Source: Przewalskia tangutica
Taxonomy: Eukaryota; Streptophyta; Magnoliopsida; Solanales; Solanaceae
DNA length: 64,000 nucleotides
Reading direction: 5' to 3'
NCBI GenBank assembly: GCA_029844215.1
Contig: CM056730.1
Span: 55,068,924-55,132,923, forward strand
Below are positions 47,086-59,492 of the stretch, one piece after another. How positions within the stretch are numbered: position 1 is the first letter of the stretch; every line of letters begins with the position of its first letter. The translations under genes were made by a program, and so were the position numbers. A model generated the notes under the pieces. It saw only the letters and a list, made by a program, of their open reading frames with translations, was not told the origin of the DNA and made no database searches.

Positions 47086-47961
47086 GCTTGGGCCCAAATC
47101 TCGGGGTTACTATCTCCAACTTGGTCATCATTAACTGGGAACACTCTGGATGGATCTCTGATACTTTTCCGAACATAGCAACATGAAAGACCGGACGTAC
47201 TACCTCCTAAGTCGGACGAAAATGCTAACTTATAGGCAACCTGGCCTATTCTACAACCGATCTGAAAAGGCTCAAAGTACCTCGGGCTAAGTTTCCCCTG
47301 CTTTCCAAATCTCGTCACACCCTTCCGGGGTGGTACCTTCAAGAAGACCGACCGTCAATCTGAACTCCAAGTATCGACGTAGATTATCCGCCCGACTCAC
47401 GTTGACTCTGAGCTGTCAATAACCTCTCCTGGATAAGCTTCACCCTATCCACATCCTGCTGAATCAAGTATGAACCAACAATTCGAACCTCGCCAACATC
47501 GAACCAATCGACCGACAACCTACACTACCGCCCATACAAGGCTTCATAAGGTGACATCCGAATACTGAAATGGTAGCTATTATAATACTCACTCAACAAG
47601 AGGCGAATAATCCTTACAGCTACCTCTGAAATCAAAACACCGGCCCGAGGGTGAATGCAATACTGAGACTCACCTGAGTTCCTAACCTTTCCTGGTAAGA
47701 CCTCCATAAAAAGAAATAGCCGCAAACTGGGCTCCACTGCCTGTCATAAAGTAAAAGTAGGAACCCCGTGCAGTCTTACAACCTTCTTGATATATAACAT
47801 CTCGCATAACCCTCTGCCGAGTAAACAGTTCTAACTGAAAGACAAGATGGGCTGACCTCATCGGCCCGACTACTGGTCGAACGCATCCACGAACTCGTAC
47901 GATGGTTAACTAAACTTGGGCCTAACACCCTCGTGACCCTATCACAAAGCGGGACCACCAC
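47086..47961 (-). pseudogene. Element H integrase remnant
   Basis: Best-preserved integrase tail in the window. 47022-47342 (minus) is open, with GKQGKLSPRYFEPFQI and RIGQVAYKLAF, then RKSIRDPSRV, typical of the C-terminal part of Ty3/gypsy integrase. 47525-47737 has EYYNSYHFSIRMSPYEALYGR-type sequence of the core end. Upstream core parts are frameshifted. Its divergence from C (about 10% by eye) shows a separate element of the same family. Confidence 0.85.
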
Positions 47962-48420
47962 AATTTTTCCTTACTTCAAACCGGGCTGCGGGTTGACCCG
48001 CAATCTAGCCTCAACCCGACCCATTTATCGCGCCAAGCTCTTGTTTCCCGATCCGGAACAATCTCACCATCGAGTCACGAAAACCTAGTGGTCTTTTTAT
48101 CTCAACTACCCTCTTACATTTCACACTACTCAGGGACTTATCACACAAATATATCTCACGTATACTATGCACTCCGATAAGGGTCAAACATAAAAATAAA
48201 TCTTTTACTCAAGATGGCCTCGCCTCTAAGGTCTCCACGTATAAAATTCTAAGGCTTACAATTTCCCTGTCCCCAATCTTACCCTTTTAACTAACCTTGT
48301 CTTCTAAACGCAATTAACACAATGCTATCTGAACATAACACTTAATCAAGATCATCATATCAAGCATACTAATCTCTAGAGGGGTAAGAATATACATGTA
48401 TTAACTGCCTCACTTTCCCT
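47962..48420 (-). other. Conserved non-coding spacer, element H
   Basis: Includes the CGGGTTGACCCGC inverted repeat (~47990) and the landmarks shared with A, C, F, G and I. No ORF of note. Confidence 0.6.
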
Positions 48421-49068
48421 TTGTCGCTCTAATCATAATCCTGCCCTGCCAGGCGCATAGCTATAGAAGGCGATGAACACTTGTGACCGGTAGGATGCGT
48501 TATTTTGCTGCACCCCTCTATAAGGCGATCTCTCGTCACATGGCTCGACGGCCGCAGTGAAACAAGCACCGATAAAAGATGACATTCCCGGGATGACGCG
48601 CCCACATCGTGCACCGGCGAGGACATGAATCCTGGCGGCTAGAACCCATGTATATCGTAAACTAAGCCCCGAGCCCTGACCAGCTCCCGAATACCCCGAA
48701 CGTCCTGAAGACTGTGGAGGACCACTCTGTACTGGCAGAGGTGCATAACTAACCTGTTGCTGAGGCGGTCCGCCTCGAAAGTTGCCAAAGGACCCTGCTG
48801 TTCTGGCCCTCTTCTGCTGATCTCGGTCATTCCGTCGACCCCTCCGCTCACATCCAAGTTTATAAGCTGCATGCGGGCAATGTCCATGCGGTGAAGAGCT
48901 ACACGAGCAACTCTGCTAGATAATCGTCAAGTCTTGTGACATATCGGTGCACTTCATCCTCCATGTCGGCTACTAACGCGGGGGCGTCGAGCTAATGAGT
49001 CAAACTCCACATTGTACTCCCAACGTGCGCCTGGTGCGCCTCAACGTCAAGAATCTGTCGGCGAGCCC
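48421..49068 (-). pseudogene. gag: Element H gag, C-terminal part (left of I)
   Basis: Linker and end of the core, with damaged knuckles near 48500-48620. It stops at GAGCCC, where element I is inserted, and continues at 58005. The apparent target duplication is CCCT, with one base unclear at a CTG-like site. Confidence 0.75.
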
Positions 49069-52000
49069 TGTCACGACCGGCGGGCGCGTGATCGTGCCTT
49101 ACCGGGCACCCTAGTGACACAACATCGAGTAATCACGAACATAAAACAACAACATGAGATAACGAAATATAAAACAATAATCAGTGAAAACTTGCCTTCG
49201 GCATATATATAACCATCAACTCTTTTACAAATGAACAGCTTAATCCTTTTTACCAACCACGCCCACAAAGATTACTACGGACCTCTAAGAATGATACGAC
49301 CACAATGGCGGGGCGGGGCCCGCCAAACCCCGAATGTAAACACTTACTACGACGGGACTATACCACCGATAAGCCTCGGAGAAACGGAGCTTCCCAACGC
49401 TGAACGTGACCACGAGAGCTAGGATCAACGATCGATGTACCTCAACTGCGGCATGAACGCAGCCGAAGCGAGGTCGATAACAGTGCAGAGTATGTGAAAC
49501 TAAAAATAAATCGTAAATGAAATCATAGTAGTCTATACAAAGCGGGAGACATGTATGATAACCAAACTACGATTCACCATAAATAAGCGATCATGTCAAG
49601 TCGTGGACTCACACCTCAAGTCATCACTCAATTTAACAATGGGTCTCACGCCCACAACATCAATCGTGCGTGGAATACCTTCCTCAGCTGGCGGTTTATG
49701 ATATACAAGCACCAAGGAATACATATGAACACCAGGTCCCAACTGTGTCCTAATAAAAATGTACAGGGTAAGTACGAAGGAATATCCGACTACTAACACC
49801 AACAGTAACAACAAGGTCATAAACTGAATCATAAGATCTGTCTGCATCACATGATCAAAGCCGCCACTTGCCCGCGATATCTAATGTGCGCGTCTAGTCC
49901 TCGAACTTCCGCGACTCGCGTAGGCCAATCTCATCGGCCCGCATGAGGTATTCCCGCATCGAGGGTAGCTACTCCGGCATCGCCCCGACTTTCGAGTCCG
50001 CAGCCCTGGGCCGTATGCCCATAAAGGACGACACTAACACGGAACTCGTAGCTCGCATAGGCCCCAGGACCCGCATGAGGTATTCTCGAATCACGGTCCT
50101 GCATCGCCGAGTCTACCCGCATCGGAGGCAGCTTAACCCGGAATCATCTCAAGAGATGAATGCCACAATACTATCATAACGACTGATAGTTAATAAGCAC
50201 AATCAAGGGAAACCCCCTTACACAAACATCACAAGATACTAACACACGTAACATCCTAACACGTTTACTTATCAAAGCAACAAGAAAGTATTACAAGGCT
50301 ATCACAAACAAATACAATCAAGTTATTCACACAAGGTACTTTCTACTAACAAGTTCGGGTATCTATCCCCAAAGTACTTCACATTAAAATAAAAAAGATC
50401 TGTTTCTTTCACATAAGTCACACAATACCCGTAGTATAAAATAGAGTTACTGTCCTTTTAAGAAAACCAAAACTCTTACCTTTGTAAAATCAAGTAACAA
50501 CATTATTTTCCAAACGTCCAAGTTTGCCTAATTTCAAATGTTCACGTTTCTTATTTTAGAAAGGTTTCGTAGTTCATAGTCTTATTCATTTAAGAATATA
50601 ATTCTCTTTTAAACAATCTGAGAAACATAAGCCTTATATGTGAGTAGGATATTCTTGTTTATAACAATCTTATTACTGACCATGATCTAGGAAATATCAT
50701 TTTGTCTCATCTTAGCTTCTATGCGGATGGAAGTTTCTCGGTTTTAATAATACTTAATTATTCAAAACATTTCCTTTTATCAACGCGGTGGTTTGTCGAT
50801 ACACATTCTGATTTCCGAAATCAGTAAAGCATTCTTAAGCCGTTATACCTAACTTCCCATAAAGCTAGTATAACTCTTAAGTTTTCAAACACCAAGTATT
50901 ACTTCTCCTTTCAAAATGATTCAAAAATCTTTTGAAATACTTCAAGTTCTTTCTTATCATATAACAAGCCAGTTATAGTTCAAATCAGTTACCTTTTAAA
51001 AACCACATGTATTTTCTTACTAACATAAAGCTGTTATAACCAACTTCCCATAAAGCCGTTATAACACTTTATGTTTTAAACCACTCAAACACATTTAGCA
51101 CATGTACGTCTACCGTACTACATAGTTCACACATATCATGCTAGAAGAGATAGGAAGAGGTTCACATACCTCGCGACGAGTATCGACTCATAGCAAAACG
51201 CTCCAAGTACTTCCAAACGTCGGCTACCCCTTAAGCCACGTAGATCGCGCCACACGTAGTACATCAACCTCGATAAGCCCATAATTATCCGAGTTTAATG
51301 TCGATCCTTAGCAAAGTTTTAGCTCCAACTCCGAGCGCTCCAACCCGCTCTAAACCACCCTTAGAAGTTCTAACCAACTTCTACACAATACTCCAACGGA
51401 CTATGGAGATTTTCCTAGGGTTTCGGTTTTGTGACTGACGGGAAGTATAATAGTATTTTCTGGGCTTTTGTATAAGTGTAACCTTGGGAATACTACAAGG
51501 TATTTGGGCCAAGGTATTTGGACATTATAACAATACTAGGAGAGTATTTCTATACCACAACAAGGGGTATTATACGAAAACAACCTAGGCAGGGGTACCC
51601 TACTGCCAGCAACTCTAGGAGGGGCACTACTCGGCTAGCACCCTAGAGGGGGTGCTCTCGACCACGGGGAGGCCCTGGCGAACTCAACACTGAGGAGGAG
51701 AGGATTTTACACTTAGAAACATTTAGGAATGGATGAAGAATTCATCAAAGGGAGAGGGTATTTATAGCACAAGCCAAGGCCAACCAATGGCCAAGATTGA
51801 GCCAAGTGCTACACAAGTGTAGGCCAAGATATGCCCAAGTGCCCCTAGTCCCTACTCCTTAAAACCCTCACAAAATATCTACCAAAATATCTACCACTGA
51901 CATCCCCATTTCGTCCAAGTACGCCACCTTGCCCACTGATGAGAGGGTGCCAAGTGCCGCCCTCTCGTTGGTCCAAAATGTTCCGTCTCTCGGAAAAATC

Positions 52001-52442
52001 CGCAAAAAATGAGAAAAGACATAGCCGGAATTTTCCCTTCGCAAGTTATGTAAAACGTTTCGTCGAAAAACGACTCTAACCGGGTGTTGTGCACAAATGC
52101 CATACGGCGAGCCACTAGGCGGGGTGACACGTGTCACCCTCCTATTGGCCCAAAATAAAACATCTTCGAAAATATCCATAATGGCCAAAATCTCAAAACA
52201 AAGTGGGCCCTAAAATCAGTAAATTTCTCCGTGGGCCCACGTGACCATTTCGAAAATAAAATTCCATAATTCTCTAATATTCCAGAAGTCCGAATACCAA
52301 CTGGGAATCCAATTCCCATTAACGAACCTTTTTCCTTCACGGAAACTTTTCCGTGGAAAAATCGCCTCTTTCTTCCTTTCCAATCTTTACAGATACTGCA
52401 CGCACGCCCTCGCATACATACCACGGGACTACGGGTATAACA
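49069..52442 (-). mobile_element. Element I 3' LTR (3374 bp)
   Basis: Runs TGTCACGACCGGCGG to TACGGGTATAACA, with a polypurine tract on its right. Near-identical to 54617-58004; in aligned stretches nearly every difference is at CTG/CAG/CCGG (for example CCACGCCC against CCCTGCCC). TATAAATA at 51759-51766 (minus); G-box palindrome at 52122-52138. Confidence 0.92.
49880..50135. repeat. CATGAGGTATTC minisatellite of I (3' LTR)
   Basis: Degenerate units with CCCGCATGAGGTATTCYCG, CATCGAGGGTAGCTACTC and CATAGGCCC. Same family as B, C and J. Confidence 0.7.
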
Positions 52443-52780
52443 TTCTTCCCTCTTAGAAACATTCGTCGAATGTTCCTTCTAAGTCTCAAAAACAAGCGTC
52501 GCCAAGATAGTCTTCACTACTATACTTACGAAACAATCTGCCATACCGCCACGTAAATACTGCGCAACATACTTATATCCAAGTCTACGAGGAAAACACC
52601 TCTATATCACCACAAATACCTCTTTCGGGGTCAAAATATACTTCCTTAGTCACGATACCACTTTTGTCACTTTGTCGCGAGCCTTGCTCGGCGACCCAAC
52701 AAATGGTGCCGCTGCCATGATCGGAGGATCTCGTACACTCGAACTCTTACCACATTCTAATACGGCTTCAGTTTCCAAAA
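52443..52780 (-). other. Element I polypurine tract and 3' untranslated part
   Basis: TTCTTCCCTCTTAGA (52443-52457), then non-coding sequence. It contains an unusual stray GATACCACTTTTGTCACTTTG at ~52656, with a shorter match at 32893-32904, resembling primer-site/LTR-end wording but not followed by an LTR. Confidence 0.75.
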
Positions 52781-53690
52781 CTCGGGGTTACTATCTCTAA
52801 CGTGGTCATCATTAATCGGGAACACTGGATGGATCTCCGATACTTTCCGATCATAACAATACGAAGACCGGCATCGCCTCTAAGTCGGACGACAAAGCTA
52901 ACATATAAGCAACCGGCCTATTCTTCACATGAACTAAAGGGCCCCAAGGAACTCGGGCTAAGTTCCCTTTGTTTCCAAAACTCGTCACACCCTAACCGGG
53001 GTGGTACTTTTAAGAAGACCGACCGTCAACCTGAACTCTAAGCGTCGTCGCCGATCATCCGCACGATTTCTCGAGCCGCGTAACTTCTTCAGACAAGTTT
53101 CGCACTATCCACGATCTACCGGAACAAGCTGAACCAACTAATCAACCTTGCCAACATCGAACCAATCGATCGGCAACTTACACTTCCGCCCTACAAGGCT
53201 TCAAAGGCGACATCCGAACACCGAAATGGTAGCTTAAACACTACCTCCACAGAGACAACAATCCCACAACTATCCTCGAAATCCAAACACCGCCCGAGGC
53301 GAATGCGGTCGAGACTTACGAGTTCTTAACACATGCCCGGCAAAACTTCGTAAACAAAAACAGCCGTACCCTGGGCTCCACTGTCTGTCATAAGGTGAAG
53401 GTAGGCACCCCGTGCAACCTTACAACCTTTCTGATAACCCAACACAGCCGAGTAAAACGGTCCTGACCGAAGAACACGATGGGCTGCCCCCATCGGCCCG
53501 ACCACTGGTCGAACGCATCCACGAACTCATACGCTGGTTAACTAAACCTGGGCCTAACACCCTCGTGACCCTACCACAAGGCGGGACCACCACCGACCCC
53601 ACCACCATACCGCCGCGGGTTGACTCCGCAACAGCCTCAACCCGCGGCATTGCAGAAACACTAGCTCCCCGAAGGAATAATTTCACAAAT
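52781..53690 (-). pseudogene. Element I integrase remnant
   Basis: Aligns along its length with 47086-47961 and 18823-19790. The segment corresponding to MSPYEALYGR is at ~53185-53230, with bases lost. More decayed than in C and H. Confidence 0.7.
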
Positions 53691-53985
53691 CATAATACGA
53701 AAACCTAGCGGTCTTCCTAGCTCGACTACCTTCTTTCAAATCACGCTACTCAGGGACTTATCCCACGAACATAGCTCACGTGCACTATGCACTCCTATAA
53801 GGGTCAAACATAACACTACACCTTTCTCGAGATGGCCTTACCTCTAAGGTCTTTGCGTATAAAGCTCTAAGGCTCACACTTTCTCTATCCTCCAAACTCT
53901 TACTCTGCTAACCCACCATGATTTCTAATCACAACTAACACACCGCTATCGAACATAGCACTTAAGGTATACTCACCTTGAAAGT
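53691..53985 (-). other. Conserved non-coding spacer, element I
   Basis: Shorter version of the spacer between gag and integrase. Landmarks GGGACTTATCCCACGAACAT and GATGGCCTTACCTCTAAGG match H. No ORF. Confidence 0.6.
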
Positions 53986-54415
53986 TACCGAAGGACTCGC
54001 TGCCCGGCCTCTTCTGTCGCTTGGTTAACCCGTCGATCTCTACGTTTCTCGACTGCTGCGCATAAGCCCGCATAGGCCATGCTCAAGCCTAGCGAAGGAT
54101 TACTCTTGCACAACCTTCTCTAGGTAGTCATCAAGACTCGCGATACATCGGTATACTCTCGGTAGCCAAATCCATAGCTAGTAACAAGGTTGTCTCTTGC
54201 AATCTATATTCTCGGTTCGGCCGTGGGCGAAGGTTCACATATCATGGCCGCAGGAACCGCCGTCGCCATGCTTAAACTCACGGGGCTAGTGACGCCGCGA
54301 AATCCCGAATGAAGCACTACCTAGGTAATGATTTGGCTGTGCCTCGCCACCCTCTGAACTCTACTCGCAGCTCGCCTGCGCTTGCCCTCTGGGCGGGTTG
54401 CCTACGCGGAGGCAT
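53986..54415 (-). pseudogene. gag: Element I gag with core deleted
   Basis: Start codon at 54413-54415 (minus) and N-terminal sequence to ~54190, then a jump at ~54170-54190 to the end of the core and linker (54000-54170). The central capsid motifs (FLPPQ, REYN) are absent. Both LTRs are well matched, so this deletion was probably present when the element moved. Confidence 0.7.
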
Positions 54416-54616
54416 AACGATAAGGAAATAATTTCGTCGGAGGGTCAACTTACAACACGGCTCTAAGGCACGATCTCGAGTGAGAAGAATAGAAACCAAT
54501 CCTAAATATCCTATAGCCTCACGATTATTGGTGTGGTGCACAACACCGATAATCAAGACTCTCTGGATACTGATGCGTAGACACTTTCCGAGGATTAACT
54601 GCTCTGATACCACTTT
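54416..54616 (-). other. Element I leader, palindrome and primer-binding site
   Basis: Palindrome at 54523-54554 (two bases shorter than usual). GCTCTGATACCA at 54601-54612 is an intact primer site. Confidence 0.85.
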
Positions 54617-57600
54617 TGTCACGACCCGAAACTGGGCCCGTGACTGGTGCCTTACCCCGGGCACCCTAGTGACACAACATCAGAGTAATCAGCGGAACAT
54701 AAAACAACAACATGAGATAACAGAAATATAAAACAATAATCTGTGAAAACTTGCCTTTCGGCATATATATAACCATCAACTCTTTTACAAATGAACAGCT
54801 TAATCCTTTTTACCAACCCTGCCCACAAAGATTACTCTGGACCTCTAAGAATGATACGACCACATTGGCGGGACAGGGCCCCGCCTAACCGCTGATTTTA
54901 TACTCTTACTAAGACAGGGGACTATACCTCTGATAAGCCTCCGGAGAAACGGAGCTTCCCAAACGCTGCGTGACCACAGAGCTAGGATCAACGGCGATGT
55001 ACCTCAACTGCGGCATGAACGCAGCCTCGAAGGAGGTCGATCTAACAGTGCAGAGTATGTGAAACTAAAAATAAATCGTAAATGAAATCATAGTAGTCTA
55101 TACAAAGCGGGAGACATGTATGATAACCAAACTACGATTCACCATAAATAGCGATCATGTCAAGTCGTGGACTCACACCTCAAGTCATCACTCAATTTAA
55201 CAATGGGTCTCACGCCCACAACATCAATCGTGCGTGGAATACCTTCCTCACCGCCGGTTTATGATATACAAGCACGAAGGAATACATATGAACACGTGTC
55301 CCACGTGTCCTAATAAAGCATGCAGGGTAATGCGAAGGCATAGCCGACTACTAACACCAGCAGTACCAACAAGGTCATAAATCAGATCATAAGATCTGTC
55401 TGACCGTCACATGATCAAAGCCGCCACTTGCCCGCGATATCTAATGTCGCGTCTAGTCCTCGAACTTCCGCAGACTCGCGTAGGCCAATCTCATCGGCCC
55501 GCATGAGGTATTCCCGCATCGAGGGTAGCTACTCCCGGCATCGCCCCGGACTTTCGAGTCCGCACGCCTGCGACCGCATGCCCATAAAGGACGACACTAA
55601 CACGGAACTCTCGTAGCTCCGCATAGGCCCCGGGACCCGCATGAGGTATTCTCGAATCACGGTCCTGCATCACGCTGAGTCTACCCGCGTCGGAGGGCAG
55701 CTTAACCGGAATCATCTCAAGAGATGAATGCCACAATACTATCATAACGACCGATAGTTAATAAGCACAATCAAGGAAACCCCTTACACAAACATCACAA
55801 GATACTAACACACGTAGCATCCTAACACGTTTACTTATCAAAGCAACAAGAAAGTATTACAAGGCTATCACAAACCAATACAATCAAGTTATTCACACAA
55901 GGTACTTTACTAACAAGTTCGTTATCTATCCCCAAAGTACTTCACATTAAAATCAAAAAAGATCTGTTTCTTTCACATAAGTCACACAATACCCGTAGTA
56001 TAAAATAGAGTGATCATTCTTTTAAGAAAACTAAAACTCTTACCTTTGTAAAATCAAGTAACAACATTATTTTCCAAACGTCCAAGTTTGCCTAATTTCA
56101 AATGTTCACGTTTCTTATTTTAGAAAGGTTTCAGTAGTTCATAGTCTTATTCATTTAAGAATATAATTCTCTTTTAAACAATCGAGAAACATAAGCCTTA
56201 TATGTGAGTAGGATATTCTTGTTTATAACAATCTTATTACAAAGACCATGATCTAGGAAATATCATTTTGTCTCATCTTAGCTTCATGCGGATGGAAGTT
56301 TCATCTGGTTTTAATAATACTTAATTATTCAAAACATTTCCTTTTATCAACGCTGCAGTGGTTTGTCGATACACATTCTGATTTCCGAAATCAGTAAAGC
56401 ATTCTTAAGCCGTTATACCTAACTTCCCATAAAGCTAGTATAACTCTTAAGTTTTCAAACACCAAGTATTACTTCTCCTTTCAAAAAAATCTTTTGAAAT
56501 ACTTCAAGTTCTTTCTTATCATATAACAAGCCAGTTATAGTTCAAATCAGTTACCTTTTAAAAACCACATGTATTTTCTTACTAACATAAAGCTGTTATA
56601 ACCAACTTCCCATAAAGCCGTTATAACACTTTATGTTTTAAACCACTCAAACACATTTAGCACATGACGTCACCGTGCTACATAGTTCACACATATCATG
56701 CTAGAAGAGATAGGAAGAGGTTCACATACCTCGCGACAGTATCGACTCATAGCAAAACGCTCCAAGTACTTCCAAACGTCGGCTACCCCTTAAGCCACGT
56801 AGATCGCGCCACACGTAGTACATCAACCTCGATAAGCCCATAATTATCCGAGTTTAATGTCGATCCTTAGCAAAGTTTTAGCTCCACTCCGAGCGCCCAA
56901 CCCACTCTAAACCACCCTTAGAAGTTCTAACCAACTTCTACACAATACTCAACTGACTATGGAGATTTTCCTAGGGTTTCGGTTTTGTATTGTGGGAAGT
57001 ATAATAGTATTTTCTCGGCTTGTGTATAAGTGTAACCTTGGGAATACTACAAGGTATTTGGGCCAAGGTATTTGGACATTATAACAATACTAGGAGAGTA
57101 TTTCTATACCACACCAAGGGGTATTATACGAAAACAACTAGGCTAGGGGGGGGGGTACCCCACGGCTAGCAACTCTAGGAGGGGGCACTACTCTGGCTAG
57201 CACCCCAGAGGGGTGCTCTCGGCCACAAGGGAGGCCCTGGCGAACTCAACACAAGGAGGAGAGGATTTTACACTTAGAAACATTTAGGAATGGATGAAGA
57301 ATTCATCAAAGGGAGAGGGTATTTATAGCAAGCCAAGGCCAACCAATGGCCAAGATTGAGCCAAGTGCTACACAAGTGTAGGGCAAGATATGCCCAAGTG
57401 CCCCTAGTCCCTACTCCTTAAAACCCTCACAAAATATCTACCAAAATATCTACCACTGACATCCCCATTTCGTCCAAGTCACGCCCACCTTGCTGATGAG
57501 AGGTGCCAGTGCCGCCTCTCGTTGGTCCAAAATGTTCCGTCTCTCGGAAAAATCCGCAAAAATGAGAAAAGACATAGCGGAATTTTCCTTCGCAAGTTAT

Positions 57601-58004
57601 GTAAAGCGTTTAGTCAAAACGACTCTAACAGGGTGTTGTGCACAAATGCCATTCGGCTAGCCACTGGCGGGGTGACACGTGTCACCCTCCTATTGGCCCA
57701 AAATAAAACATCTTCGAAAATATCCATAATGGCCAAAATCTCGAAAACAAAGTGGGCCCACAAACAGTAAATTTCTCGTGGGCCCACGTGACCATTTTCG
57801 AAAATAAAATTCCATAATTCTCTAATATTCCAGAAGTCCGAATACCAAATCTGGGAATCCAATTCCCATTAACGAACCTTTTTCCTTCACAAAACCGGAA
57901 ACTTTTCCGTGGAAAAATCGCCTCTTTCTTCCTTTCCAATCTTTACATCGTATGCACAAATGCGTCGCCCTCGCATACATACCCTGGGACTACGGGGTAT
58001 AACA
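54617..58004 (-). mobile_element. Element I 5' LTR (3388 bp)
   Basis: Runs TGTCACGACCCGAAACTGGG to TACGGGGTATAACA, followed by CCCTCCTCATC of H's gag. The first ~400 bp keep CTG/CAG sites that the 3' LTR copy has lost. TATAAATA at 57320-57327 (minus). Confidence 0.92.
55437..55705. repeat. CATGAGGTATTC minisatellite of I (5' LTR)
   Basis: Counterpart of 49880-50135, same order of units. Confidence 0.7.
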
Positions 58005-58588
58005 CCCTCCTCATCTGTGGAGGCAAGAAATGCGCAAGAAATGCCCCAGAGAACTCGTCCCATACGGCTGGCAGTGCATACTCTCCGGGGCGGCTCGCGA
58101 ATCAAACGATCATTGCAGTATCACGCAACTGATGCGAACCTAAGACCACCGACTCGGTCTCTGAAGCCTTGATCACTCTCATGATCCGCTGTAACTGTCG
58201 GATGAACTCCTTCGGATCGTCCTCGGGCCTCGACCCATAAAACGGCGGCTACAACTCGTAAAATCCTATAGTCTCAAATCGTCCGATCTCGGGTGAACCA
58301 CGGGTGCTCTTTGGGCTGTGCATCCGGCCTATCCTCATGTCGCCACGATCCCGGCGATGGCGGGCCATATCTTTGTAACCCACTCCTCTGCTCCGGTGTG
58401 GGCGGAGGTTCGTGCGTGGTCTCAGCGACCACGCTGCGACTCTAAACTTCTTTGGTGGCGGCGTCACAAAACTCGCCGTCAAGCACTATCTCGGTAATGA
58501 CCGGGCTCGAGCCTCGTACTCCTCAGTATCCTACTAGCAGCTCCTCGGCTGCCTTGCCCTTCTGGGCGGGTTGCGCTGGCGGAGGCAT
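58005..58588 (-). pseudogene. gag: Element H gag, N-terminal and core part (right of I)
   Basis: Start codon at 58586-58588 (minus). Aligns with the start, the SDSLR..DFL region and the VIKASETESVVLGSHQLRD-type core beginning; joins 49068 when element I is removed. Confidence 0.8.
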
Positions 58589-58786
58589 AATCGGTAAAAC
58601 GAAATACGTCGAGAGGGTCCAACTTATAATACACTCTGAGGCGATCTCGGAATGAGAAGAATGAAACCAATCCTAAATATCCTATAGCCTCACGATTATT
58701 GGTGTGGTGCACAACACAATAATCAAGATTCTACTAGATACGGATGCGTAGACACTTTCCGAGGATTAAGCTTGTGATACCACTTT
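58589..58786 (-). other. Element H leader, palindrome and primer-binding site
   Basis: Palindrome at 58694-58724 (three bases short) and primer site with CTTGTGATACCA (58771-58782) in place of GCTCTGATACCA. The LTR follows after CTTT. Confidence 0.8.
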
Positions 58787-59492
58787 TGTCACGACCGATC
58801 CGGGCCGTGATCGTGCCTTACGGGCACCCAGTAGACATACATCGAGTAACGGCGGAATAAAACAAGACATGAAACAAAATGAAGTGAAAGCAGTTTATAC
58901 GAGAAAAGCGCATGTCGGCATATATATATATACACTTGACGATTACATCCCTTTTACAAATCACGCCCACAACAAGATTACAGACCTCTAAGATTTTTAC
59001 AACAACTATGACGGACAGGGCCGCCATACCCCGAATGTACAAGAACTTACAAACTCGGGAAAACATACCAAAAGATAAGCCTCGAGAAAGCGGAGCTTCC
59101 TAATACGCTGAATCGTGATCCTAAGAGTGAGGATCAACCGATGTACATCTACTGCGGCATGAACGCAGCCCGAGAAGTCGATGCAGTACCAAGTATGTGA
59201 AACTGGAAATACTATAAACGAAATCATAACAGTCTAAAATAAAACAGGAGACATGTATGATAACAAACTACAGTTCACAACATAAAAGCAGTCATGTCAA
59301 GTCAGGGAATCACGCCCTCAAGTCATCCCTCATGCCCGTGGAACTCCTTCCTCACTGCCGGCAGTCTAGGTATAAATCGTGTGATACGTATAACATGTCT
59401 CGGCCCATCCCATGGGACTCGAGGTGGAATCGCATGGTCACATTCCCGGTCCATCTCATGGACTCGGTGCCGGATCGTATGGAATACATTCG
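58787..59492 (-). mobile_element. Element H 5' LTR, left fragment
   Basis: Same LTR type as 43923-46781, up to the CATTCGG of the minisatellite, where plus-strand LTR J interrupts it. The remainder should lie beyond J's element, right of the window. Confidence 0.85.

Larger units (their letters stand above)
49069..58004 (-). mobile_element. Element I, complete non-autonomous LTR retrotransposon (8936 bp)
   Basis: LTR-internal-LTR with polypurine tract and primer site, inserted in H's gag (CGAGCCC to CCCTCCTCATC). The internal region is 2174 bp and contains an integrase remnant and a gag with a large internal deletion, so it has no useful coding capacity. Confidence 0.92.

Noticed and set aside
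52656..52676. Possible extra LTR end (GATACCACTTTTGTCACTTTG)
   Set aside because: The match to primer site and LTR end stops after GTCAC and no LTR follows; may be chance or a small template-switch scar.
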